46,747 nt of DNA from Bacteroidales bacterium UBA5281 (lineage in GTDB: Bacteria; Bacteroidota; Bacteroidia; Bacteroidales; Lentimicrobiaceae). How positions within the stretch are numbered: the first letter of the stretch is position 1; each line of letters opens with the position of its first letter. The translations under genes and the position numbers were made by a program. Positions 23,819 through 31,821 of the stretch are shown here, in pieces. The DNA lies in the NCBI GenBank assembly GCA_002410555.1, contig DHSR01000057.1, positions 486-47,232 on the forward strand. Reading direction: 5' to 3'. The notes beneath the pieces are model-generated. The model did not search any database and had not been told where the DNA came from. It saw only the letters and a list, made by a program, of their open reading frames with translations.

Positions 23819-24709
23819 TTATTCCTCATTCATCAACATTGCTTTCGCCTCATTTAATCTGGATTTCTCAGCATCCGGCAATACAGGGTAGTTTAAGTGC
23901 AGTAATTTCAGGCGATTGATGATGATATTGCTCACCGCATAACGCATAAACCATTTGCGATCTGCCGGAATTACATACCAGGGTGCGTGAGAGGTACTGG
24001 TATGCGTGAGCATATCGCTATAAGCCGCCATGTAATTATCCCACTGTTTGCGTTCCTGCACATCGGCAGATGAAAATTTCCAGTTTTTGGCCGGGTTTTC
24101 AATGCGTTCCAGAAACCGCTCTTTTTGTTCTTGCTTAGAAACATTTAAAAAGAACTTTAGTACGATGGTGCCATTTTCAACCAGATATTGTTCCTGATTA
24201 TTTATTTGACGGTAACGGTTTTCCCAGAATTGCCCGGTTACATCTTCAATTTTATGAACAATTGGCAGGTTTTGGGGGAGAAGGTATTGTGGATGCACTT
24301 TAACCACAAGTACTTCCTCGTAGTAAGAACGGTTAAAAATTCCAAACCTGCCCCGTTGAGGCATACATCGATTGGTGCGCCACATAAAGTTGTGATCCAA
24401 TTCATTCGCTGACGGAGTTTTAAAGCTATATACTTCACATCCCTGTGGATTTAAGCCTGACATTACATGCTTAATGGTTCCATCTTTGCCGGCTGCATCC
24501 ATTGCCTGAAAAATAAGCAATACCGCATACCGGTTGTCAGCATATAGTTTTCCCTGTATATCAATCAGTTCCTTAATATTCTCATGCAGACGGTCCACTC
24601 CATCGCTTTTTTTGTCAATATGTGCGCTGTAATCCGTTTCAAAATCAGCAACCAAATGTGTTTTACCTGGTTGGGCCAATATGGCGAAGTCTTTACTTAA
24701 GTCGGGCAT
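23819..24709 (-). CDS. Polyphosphate kinase 2 (PPK2) family enzyme
   Basis: 296 residues. PPK2 enzymes transfer phosphate between polyphosphate and nucleotides. The Walker A loop is FQAMDAAGKDGTIKHV. GCEVYSFKTPSANELDHNF and RGRFGIFNRSYYEEVLVVKV (Walker B with catalytic acid region) are diagnostic, and the lid contains KQEQKERFLERIENPAKNWKFSS. The short length and N-terminus (LIDIQGKLYADNRYAVLLIF) agree with the polyphosphate:nucleotide phosphotransferase group of one-domain PPK2s, which phosphorylate AMP and/or ADP; which of these cannot be told here. It is followed closely by the CYTH gene. Confidence 0.92.
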   Translation of the reverse strand: MPDLSKDFAILAQPGKTHLVADFETDYSAHIDKKSDGVDRLHENIKELIDIQGKLYADNRYAVLLIFQAMDAAGKDGTIKHVMSGLNPQGCEVYSFKTPSANELDHNFMWRTNRCMPQRGRFGIFNRSYYEEVLVVKVHPQYLLPQNLPIVHKIEDVTGQFWENRYRQINNQEQYLVENGTIVLKFFLNVSKQEQKERFLERIENPAKNWKFSSADVQERKQWDNYMAAYSDMLTHTSTSHAPWYVIPADRKWFMRYAVSNIIINRLKLLHLNYPVLPDAEKSRLNEAKAMLMNEE

Positions 24710-25137
24710 AATAAAGTTTATTTATGAGCATTTGAAGATAATATTTTTTTAGCAGGAGCAAACAACTTAATGACAATTAGGTGAGCCGGATGGATAATAT
24801 ACTGTTCTTAGGGTATGTTTAGTAGATGTTATCCATCGTATAGTGCTGGTAAACAGTCACATAAAAAATAGTGGGCTGTGGTTTTAAAATATTTCGTATA
24901 TTGCAGTGCCAAAGTCTGACACTTTCTTTAACTTTTTGGAAGTTGTATTGTTCAGAACTTTTAAACAGGCTATGGATTGAGCCGCCTGGGTGATTTAACA
25001 GGGTTTCCGGGCATGAATGACGGTTTCAATGTAAGCTATTGCTTCAGGGCCGCTATTTAAACCTATTGATTTACTTACTGGAAATCAGGCAGTAAAATGT
25101 AAACAATGAACGCTCACATCACAAATTATTATATTTT
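24710..25137. other. Intergenic region without a recognised feature
   Basis: Holds divergent promoter regions for the PPK2 and racemase genes. AACAGGGTTTCCGGGCATGA at about 24997 resembles the left end of the MITE-like family. I see no coding frame or RNA gene. Confidence 0.4.
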
Positions 25138-26208
25138 ATGGCATACATTACACTCGATTCAGCCAAGCTGAAAGGAAATTACGAGTATCTTGATCGATTA
25201 TTCAAACAAGAAAACATCAACTGGGCAATTGTTTCCAAATTGTTGTGTGGAAATATCACTTTTCTGAAAGAATTGGTTGCATTAAAGCCCAGGCAATTGT
25301 GTGATTCACGGGTCTCAAATTTACGTGCAATCAAAAAAATGGCGCCCGAAATTGAAACCATTTATATTAAGCCACCACCTGCACGTTCCATCCCAGAAGT
25401 TGTGCAGTATGCGGATGCCAGTTTTAACACGGAATTCCGAACCATTCAACTGCTGAGTGATGAAGCCGTCCGGCAGAAAAAAGTACATAAGATTTATATT
25501 ATGATTGAAATGGGTGAGTTGCGTGAAGGCGTGATGAGAGAAGATTTCATCGATTTTTACGAAAAGGTATTTACACTGCCAAACATTGATGTTGTGGGTG
25601 TGGGTACCAACCTTTCCTGCTTGTACGGTGTGTTGCCAAATCACGATAAGCTCATTCAGTTAAGTCTTTATTCACAATTGGTCGAAGCCAGATTCAATAA
25701 AAAGATACCTTATGTTTCCGGTGGTTCCTCGGTTTCCATACCTTTAATATTTGAGAAACTGCTCCCGCATGGCATCAATCACTTCAGGGTGGGTGAAACC
25801 TTGTTTCTGGGTACTGATGTGTATAATGATACTACCCTGCCCGATATGCACAATGACGTATTTATGGTTTACGCCGAAATAATTGAGCTTATTGAAAAAC
25901 CCACTGTGCCTATGGGCGAGATGGGTACAAATGTAGAAGGCCATACCTTTAATTTCAGTAATGACGAATCAGGGCGCACCTCTTTCAGGGCCATACTCGA
26001 CCTTGGATTGCTTGATGTGGAAAGCAACCATCTGAAACCTACCGATGAATCCATTTCCTTCGTAGGTTCAAGTTCTGATATGATTGTTATAGATATTGGC
26101 CAGAACGAACGCAATTACAAAACCGGAGATCTTATCGAGCTTACCCCCGATTATATGGGTATACTTAGAATTATGAATTCACGGTATATTGATAAGAGAT
26201 TAAAGTAG
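25138..26208 (+). CDS. Alanine/ornithine racemase-family PLP enzyme
   Basis: 356 residues. Fold-type III PLP enzyme. The PLP lysine is expected in INWAIVSKLLCGN (near residue 34). Later motifs are CDSRVSNLRAIK, IYIMIEMGELREGV, VGVGTNLSCLYGVLP, YVSGGSSVSIPLI and HFRVGETLFLGTD, which match the alanine/ornithine racemase family (ornithine racemase of Clostridium is the characterised type). It may interconvert D- and L-ornithine or another amino acid. There is no adjacent substrate-specific gene to settle this. Confidence 0.85.
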   Translation: MAYITLDSAKLKGNYEYLDRLFKQENINWAIVSKLLCGNITFLKELVALKPRQLCDSRVSNLRAIKKMAPEIETIYIKPPPARSIPEVVQYADASFNTEFRTIQLLSDEAVRQKKVHKIYIMIEMGELREGVMREDFIDFYEKVFTLPNIDVVGVGTNLSCLYGVLPNHDKLIQLSLYSQLVEARFNKKIPYVSGGSSVSIPLIFEKLLPHGINHFRVGETLFLGTDVYNDTTLPDMHNDVFMVYAEIIELIEKPTVPMGEMGTNVEGHTFNFSNDESGRTSFRAILDLGLLDVESNHLKPTDESISFVGSSSDMIVIDIGQNERNYKTGDLIELTPDYMGILRIMNSRYIDKRLK

Positions 26209-26374
26209 TTGTGAGCCGGTCGCTGTAAAGCATTTACTCATCAAATTCTGAACTTAAAAATAAGGAAAGCAGAAGATGTAGAAGCTTTCATGAATGGGAA
26301 TGACAATGCCCCGGAGAAATAGCACTATGAGAACAAATTGAACACCAATACTCAACACCAATACCAATCGTTTT

Positions 26375-26968
26375 ATGCCCTATCTCGTTTTTGACCTCGA
26401 AATGAGTGGCCCCGATCCGGGCTACCACGAGATTATTCAAATTGGAGCGGTCTTGCTCAGCGACAACTGGGTAGAACTCGGTACCTTTATTTCAAATGTT
26501 TGTCCTGAAGATGAAGAGGCCTTTACTCAGGCCGCTGTTAAAATTCATGGATTGACCTGGGATGAACTGCAGGAAGCTCCATTGATTTACGAAGTTATTG
26601 AGTCATTTGAAACCTGGATCCGCAAGTTACTCAAACGCAGAGAAGGTGACCTGCGGGATGTAATCACCTGCGGTCAAAGCGTTATTTATGACATTAACTT
26701 TCTTAAGTTTGCTTACCGCAATGAAAATATGGAATGGCCATTCAGCAACACCCTCATTGACCTGCACACCATTGCTTTCTTTGCTTTTCGCGTACTTGAG
26801 GCCAATGGGAAACCCACTCCGCGTTCACACAGCCTCAAATCGCTCGCCGAATGGTTTGGGTTTAAGCGGGATGCCGGCACCCACAATGCCCTTGAAGATG
26901 CTGAACTTACCATGTTGTGTCTGAAAGAATTTTTCCAGCTTGCAACCCGGCTGAAAATTCAGTCCTGA
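26375..26968 (+). CDS. DEDDh 3'-5' exonuclease (DnaQ/RNase T-like)
   Basis: 197 residues. All five exonuclease residues are visible: D7 and E9 (VFDLEMSG), D106 (VIYDINFL), H170 and D175 (THNALEDAELT). IIQIGAVLL and KIHGLTWDELQ are typical of the DnaQ/oligoribonuclease superfamily. The lack of a polymerase-binding tail suggests a stand-alone repair or RNA-processing nuclease rather than the polymerase III epsilon subunit. It sits between the racemase gene and two small conserved genes on the same strand. Confidence 0.9.
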   Translation: MPYLVFDLEMSGPDPGYHEIIQIGAVLLSDNWVELGTFISNVCPEDEEAFTQAAVKIHGLTWDELQEAPLIYEVIESFETWIRKLLKRREGDLRDVITCGQSVIYDINFLKFAYRNENMEWPFSNTLIDLHTIAFFAFRVLEANGKPTPRSHSLKSLAEWFGFKRDAGTHNALEDAELTMLCLKEFFQLATRLKIQS

Positions 26969-27017
26969 TTTTTTGATCAAAATAAAAATTGCTCATAATT
27001 TTACCTCAGAATAACTT

Positions 27018-27025
27018 TATATTTG
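27018..27025 (+). promoter_or_regulatory. -7 promoter element upstream of the small acidic protein gene
   Basis: TATATTTG, an exact TAnnTTTG, 23 bases before the ATG at 27049. Confidence 0.6.
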
Positions 27026-27048
27026 CAGGTTAAATCCCAGCATAAGGT

Positions 27049-27483
27049 ATGTTAATGGAAAACAAGGATATTAAAGCTTTGGCTGACCGTATTTATGCAG
27101 AATACAGTCATCTGTTTCCGTCATTGTATCCGGACATACCGCTCAATACGCCCATGCTGAATGCCACGCTTAAAAAATTAAAGCAAAATATAGATGAGGA
27201 TCAGCTACCTGGTATTATGCAAAGGGTTGAGCTTGAACTGGCAAAACGTGTTTCACTTAGCTGGAAAAATTATGGCACCATTGCCATTTTGCTTCATTAT
27301 AATTATCCGGAAGAGGATCTTGTTCCTGTTTCCCTGCAGAGGGTGATTGATCTTACACGCAGTCTGCCCAATTTTAACGACACTGAAATGCCTGACGATG
27401 AGGTGATAAATGCTATAATATATACCTGGATCGGCCTTAGAGATGAAGAGTCTTATTTTGAGGGAGATGACAATGGAGACTGA
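27049..27483 (+). CDS. Conserved small acidic protein, possibly IscX-like at C-terminus
   Basis: 144 residues, acidic, no signal peptide. The C-terminal part (RSLPNFNDTEMPDDEVINAI then IYTWIGLRDEE) resembles the end of IscX, the small acidic iron-sulfur assembly accessory protein (pattern: acidic loop, then ILEAILxxWL). IscX itself is only about 66 residues, so this would be an extended relative. The similarity is judged by eye and is weak. An ATG two codons in (27055) is an alternative start. The next gene starts 20 bp downstream, so the two are probably co-transcribed. Confidence 0.7.
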   Translation: MLMENKDIKALADRIYAEYSHLFPSLYPDIPLNTPMLNATLKKLKQNIDEDQLPGIMQRVELELAKRVSLSWKNYGTIAILLHYNYPEEDLVPVSLQRVIDLTRSLPNFNDTEMPDDEVINAIIYTWIGLRDEESYFEGDDNGD

Positions 27484-27503
27484 CTTTGTTTAATGTACAA
27501 AAT

Positions 27504-28169
27504 ATGAAAAGAAATCTGTTCATCATTGGCCTGCTTGTATCAGCCATGTTTTCCCTGGCTCAGCACCCATCTGCAAACCCACCTGACCTGAAAAAAATCG
27601 GGAAATCTATAGCCAATGAGCGATCGGCCAGCTATTATCCCAAATTAATGATTCGGTATCAGTTAAATGATACCACCCTTTCTTTACAGGACTACCGGCT
27701 GTTGTATTACGGATATGTGTTTCAGCCAGAGTTTATGAGTAAATCAAACACTTCGCTCATTGACAGTCTTACCCGGCTGATGAGCACCGACTCAACGAGC
27801 CACCCTGATTATTATGAAATTGCAAAAGTGTCAGCACGCTTGCACCAGCTTAAGCCGTTCGATATGAAGTATCTCGATCCATTGAGCTTTGCCCTGCGGC
27901 TGACCAATGAAAACGAATTGGCTGCAAAAGTGGAGTTTAAGCTCGGACGGCTTGTTGAAACCATATACAATACCGGGGACGGCATGAGCGAACAGACACC
28001 CTTTTATGTTATTTCTCGTGCACATGAAATGGATATGCTTCGTGCACTGGGATTTTCACTTGCAGGCTCCGCACCGATCACTTCTGGGGATATAGATTAC
28101 ATCAAAGTTAAAGCCAATGATTATGGCATCCTGGGCTTATTTTTTAAAAGAGTCCATCCTGTGAGATAG
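27504..28169 (+). CDS. DUF4919-like exported protein
   Basis: 221 residues from the ATG at 27504; a TTG six codons earlier is unlikely because the signal peptide MKRNLFIIGLLVSAMFSLAQ starts at the ATG. The mature part (LMIRYQLNDTTLSLQDYRLLYYGYVFQP, given in parts: LNDTTLSLQDYRLLYYG, then FQPEFM) and ISRAHEMDMLRALGFSLAG resemble Bacteroidota DUF4919 proteins. No catalytic motif is visible and the function is unknown. It follows the small acidic gene by 20 bp. Confidence 0.75.
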   Translation: MKRNLFIIGLLVSAMFSLAQHPSANPPDLKKIGKSIANERSASYYPKLMIRYQLNDTTLSLQDYRLLYYGYVFQPEFMSKSNTSLIDSLTRLMSTDSTSHPDYYEIAKVSARLHQLKPFDMKYLDPLSFALRLTNENELAAKVEFKLGRLVETIYNTGDGMSEQTPFYVISRAHEMDMLRALGFSLAGSAPITSGDIDYIKVKANDYGILGLFFKRVHPVR

Positions 28170-28306
28170 AATAGGTGATCATTGCTATCTGTGTCAGGCG
28201 GGAATTGTGTCTGCCCGCCTCAGGTGAGGTCTGTAATCTTTAGTGAGAAAATTAATCTGCAATCTGTTCCTGGTAACTATCGGAACTATAGCTAAGAGCA
28301 CCGAAG
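28170..28306. repeat. Short gap with dispersed repeat fragments
   Basis: TGCCCGCCTCAGGTGAGG (about 28203) recalls CCGCCTGAGGCG at 41487. TAATCTGCAATCTG (28254-28267) is the complement of the GATTGCA heptamer repeat found after mutA and mutB. It lies between convergent genes. Confidence 0.45.
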
Positions 28307-31300
28307 TCAAAACGCCATTTCTTCAAGAGGCAACAGCGCTTGTATTGCTGATGAAACAGAATCCACATTTTTAAAGGTGAGACTGAGTTTTTCGTTGACT
28401 TCCTTCATTCTCACTGTTTTCTGATATACTTGAATAAACTGAAGTACTGCGCTGAATATGCCGCTCTGGTAAAAGGCTGAATCCTTATCGGTAATGAATG
28501 TAGCGTTCATGAGATTGTTTTTCAGACTGATTTTTTCAAACCCAAGGTGACGGGCCATACGCCTCAAACGTAAGGTATTGATGAGTTCCTGAGTTTGCCT
28601 GGGTACTGGCCCAAAGCGGTCAATCAGATTCTCCTGAAATTTGAGTAATTCTTCTTCTGAATGGAGACCATCCAGCTCCTTATAAAGGCTTAACCGCTCT
28701 GTAATATTGGTTACATAGCTGTCGGGCAGCATAATTTCGAGATCAGTTTCGATCAAACATTCTTTAACATATTCTTTCTGAGTTGCTGGGGCTTCCTCTT
28801 CATAAAGCCCTTTAAAGTCTGACTCTTTCAGTTCCATAATGGCTTCATCTAAAATGCGTTGATACATTTCAAACCCTATTTCACTGATAAAGCCACTTTG
28901 TTCAGCACCCAGTATATTGCCTGCTCCCCGAATGTCGAGGTCGCGCATGGCGATGTTAAAGCCACTGCCCAGTTCCGAAAACTCTTCAATGGCTTTCAGT
29001 CGCTTGCGGGCTTCATCTGTAAGTACCGAAAGTGGAGGAGTCAACAGGTAACAAAATGCCTTCTTGTTGGTACGCCCCACGCGCCCGCGCAACTGATGCA
29101 AATCACTCAAACCATAGTTTTGAGCCTCGTTAATCAGAATGGTATTCACGTTCGGTATATCCAGCCCCGATTCAATGATGGTAGTGGCTACCAATACATC
29201 CGAATGTCCTTCTACAAAGTCGAGCATCACTTTTTCGAGCTTTTGGCCATCCATTTGTCCATGTCCGATGGCAACCCTGGCATCCGGCACCAGCCGCTGA
29301 ATCATGCCGGCAACTTCCAGTATGTTATTCACCCTGTTGTGAACGAAGAAAACCTGCCCACCACGCGAAAGTTCGAAGTTTATCGCATCCCGGATGGTCT
29401 CCTCATCAAAGGTATGAAGCTCTGTTTGAACCGGATAGCGGTTGGGCGGTGGAGTATTGATTACACTGAGATCCCGGGCACCCATCAATGAAAACTGAAG
29501 GGTGCGCGGTATGGGAGTGGCCGTTAGAGTTAGCGTATCCACATTAACCTTCATCTTTTTCAGTTTCTCCTTGGTCGCCACTCCAAATTTCTGCTCCTCA
29601 TCTATAATCATTAATCCCAGATCCTTAAACTTAATGTCTTTACTAACCAGGCGGTGGGTTCCGATGAGGATATCAATATCTCCTTTCTCCAGTTTTTTCA
29701 GAATTTCCGATTGTTGTTTGCTGCTTCTGAAGCGGTTAATGTAATCCACTTTACAGGGAAAATCGGCCAGCCGGTCGCTGAAGGTTTTATAATGCTGAAG
29801 GGCAAGTATGGTGGTTGGCACCAAAACTGCTACCTGTTTACTGTCAGCTACTGCCTTGAAGGCTGCTCGTATGGCAATTTCCGTTTTACCAAAGCCTACA
29901 TCGCCACATACCAGGCGATCCATGGGGTAAGATTTCTCCAGATCGCGCTTAATGTCAGCCGTTGATTTTACCTGATCAGGGGTGTCTTCATAAATAAATG
30001 AGGCCTCCAGTTCATGCTGCATATAAGTATCTGGTGTAAAGGCAAATCCCTCAGCCGCTTTGCGCTCAGCATACAGCTTTATCAGGTCTCTGGCAATATC
30101 CTTAACCCGTTGTTTGGTTTTAGACTTTAGCTTATTCCAGGCCTGACTTCCCAACTTATTAAGCGAAGGAACAGTTCCCTCTTTACCTACATATTTTGAT
30201 ATGCGGTGCAACGAATGAATACTAACGTATAAAATATCATTATTTTGATATATAAGCCGCATGGCTTCCTGTTGCCTGCCATTGTTTTCAATTTTCTCCA
30301 GCCCATCGAAACGTCCTACACCATGGTCGATATGTGTCACATAATCGCCAGGTTGCAGATCATAAATCTCTTTCATTGTGATGGCTTGCTTGCCGGCAAA
30401 ACCATCGCGGATGCGGTATTTGTGATAGCGTTCAAATATCTGATGATCCGTATAGCAGGCCAGCTTATGTTCGCGGTCAATAAAACCTTCGCTTAAAGCG
30501 AGATGCACGATATCATAATTCAGGTCGGAATCCTTTAAGCCCCGGTTGGCTATCAGGTCGCTGAAAATGGTTTGTATCCGCTCGGTCTGTTTGGCGCTGT
30601 CCGATAGAATAAGATTATGAATACCTGATCTGGTATTCGCATCAAGGTTTTGCAGAAGCAGATCGAAGTTCTTATTAAAAGAAGGTTGAGGAGCCATATT
30701 GAAATCAAAACCGGTACCTTCTTTCTTCAGAAAATGACTGCCAAACTCGATAAGATGGTGACTAAGCACTTCCAGCCTGAATTCTTCAGCGGTTGAAAAG
30801 AGTTCATCGGGATGCAGATGTTTGATGTCCTGATTGAGTTCAACAAAAGCTTTTTCAGCTTTTTCGAATTCTTTGGCAATAATATCAATAGCCATAGTGA
30901 AATCCCTGATCCAAACTACCGACGTTTTGGGAATATAGCTGAGAAAAGATTGCCGTTTTTCCTGTAAGGTTCGGTCCTGTATGTTTGGAGTAATAGTAAT
31001 GTGGTCCAGACGGTCAATAGAAAGCTGGTTAGCGGGATCAAAAGTGCGGATAGATTCTATATCATCCCCAAAAAACTCAATGCGGTAGGGGCGGTCGTTG
31101 GTGAAGGAAAACACATCAATAATGCCTCCCCGGAGTGAATACTGGCCGGGTTCCACTACAAAGTCAACCCGTTCAAAGTTATATTCGGCCAGCAAATCTA
31201 TAACAAAGTCAACCGAGAGGTTCTCGCCCTGACTCATACGAAGGGTATTTTTCTTCAGATATGCCTTACTCACCACTTTTTCAGCCAAAGCTTCCGGATA

Positions 31301-31693
31301 AGTAACCACCAGCGTACCACCTTCACGGGTACCGATCCGTTTCATTACTTCGGTCCGCGACAGTATGTTGGTATTGTCCGTTTTTTCAATCTCGTAAGGC
31401 CGGCGATAAGTGGTGGGGAAAAAAAGTACCCTCTTTTTGTGAAAGGGTGTCGACTGTTCTCCCAATAAATTTTCCAGGTCATTGAAAAAATAGGCCGCCT
31501 GTACCTTTTCGGGAAGTACCAGGAGGTGAAGCGGTCCAGAAGGTGTAAAAGCAGCCGCGGCAATTACCGGTAAGGCGGAGCCGGTCAGGCCTCTTAATTG
31601 CAGCCTGAAGCGTTCTTGTTGCCCGTATAAATGCAAAATGGCCGCAACAGCTTTGCTTTTGCGGTAAATATCTATAAGTTCAGAAGGTATCAA
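28307..31693 (-). CDS. mfd: Transcription-repair coupling factor Mfd
   Basis: 1128 residues. DNA translocase that removes stalled RNA polymerase and recruits UvrA. The N-terminal UvrB-like module contains YSLRGGIIDVFSF and PYRIEFFGDDIESI. The RNA-polymerase-binding region is GDYVTHIDHGVGRFDGLEKI. The RecG-like motor has DRLVCGDVGFGKTEIAIRAA (Walker A), MIIDEEQKFGV, TLTATPIPRTLQ, VATTIIESGLDIPN and HQLRGRVGR. The C-terminal domain follows. The start is TTG at 31693, because the nearest ATG upstream runs into a stop after three codons, and the N-terminus IPSELIDIYRK fits the family. A TACCTTTG promoter element lies 26 bases upstream. Confidence 0.97.
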   Translation of the reverse strand: MIPSELIDIYRKSKAVAAILHLYGQQERFRLQLRGLTGSALPVIAAAAFTPSGPLHLLVLPEKVQAAYFFNDLENLLGEQSTPFHKKRVLFFPTTYRRPYEIEKTDNTNILSRTEVMKRIGTREGGTLVVTYPEALAEKVVSKAYLKKNTLRMSQGENLSVDFVIDLLAEYNFERVDFVVEPGQYSLRGGIIDVFSFTNDRPYRIEFFGDDIESIRTFDPANQLSIDRLDHITITPNIQDRTLQEKRQSFLSYIPKTSVVWIRDFTMAIDIIAKEFEKAEKAFVELNQDIKHLHPDELFSTAEEFRLEVLSHHLIEFGSHFLKKEGTGFDFNMAPQPSFNKNFDLLLQNLDANTRSGIHNLILSDSAKQTERIQTIFSDLIANRGLKDSDLNYDIVHLALSEGFIDREHKLACYTDHQIFERYHKYRIRDGFAGKQAITMKEIYDLQPGDYVTHIDHGVGRFDGLEKIENNGRQQEAMRLIYQNNDILYVSIHSLHRISKYVGKEGTVPSLNKLGSQAWNKLKSKTKQRVKDIARDLIKLYAERKAAEGFAFTPDTYMQHELEASFIYEDTPDQVKSTADIKRDLEKSYPMDRLVCGDVGFGKTEIAIRAAFKAVADSKQVAVLVPTTILALQHYKTFSDRLADFPCKVDYINRFRSSKQQSEILKKLEKGDIDILIGTHRLVSKDIKFKDLGLMIIDEEQKFGVATKEKLKKMKVNVDTLTLTATPIPRTLQFSLMGARDLSVINTPPPNRYPVQTELHTFDEETIRDAINFELSRGGQVFFVHNRVNNILEVAGMIQRLVPDARVAIGHGQMDGQKLEKVMLDFVEGHSDVLVATTIIESGLDIPNVNTILINEAQNYGLSDLHQLRGRVGRTNKKAFCYLLTPPLSVLTDEARKRLKAIEEFSELGSGFNIAMRDLDIRGAGNILGAEQSGFISEIGFEMYQRILDEAIMELKESDFKGLYEEEAPATQKEYVKECLIETDLEIMLPDSYVTNITERLSLYKELDGLHSEEELLKFQENLIDRFGPVPRQTQELINTLRLRRMARHLGFEKISLKNNLMNATFITDKDSAFYQSGIFSAVLQFIQVYQKTVRMKEVNEKLSLTFKNVDSVSSAIQALLPLEEMAF

Positions 31694-31718
31694 TTAAGCA
31701 TTATTTTATTTCAATATG

Positions 31719-31726
31719 CAAAGGTA
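31719..31726 (-). promoter_or_regulatory. -7 promoter element of mfd
   Basis: The minus strand reads TACCTTTG, an exact TAnnTTTG, 25 bases before the TTG start. Confidence 0.6.
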
Positions 31727-31821
31727 AGGGAAATGTAAAAAATAATTCAGATTAAACTGAAGTCTGTGCCCGGAAATTGTACAAAGCTTTGATTTTTCCT
31801 GTTCAAACAGATGCCCGGCCA

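Noticed and set aside
26241..26322. Short coding-like stretch (LKIRKAEDVEAFMNG) resembling an acetyltransferase N-terminus
   Set aside because: Only about 25 codons, no start codon and no continuation in other frames; not enough to call a pseudogene.
28859..29491. 210-codon open frame on the plus strand inside mfd
   Set aside because: It is antisense to well-conserved Mfd helicase motifs and has no recognisable domain of its own.
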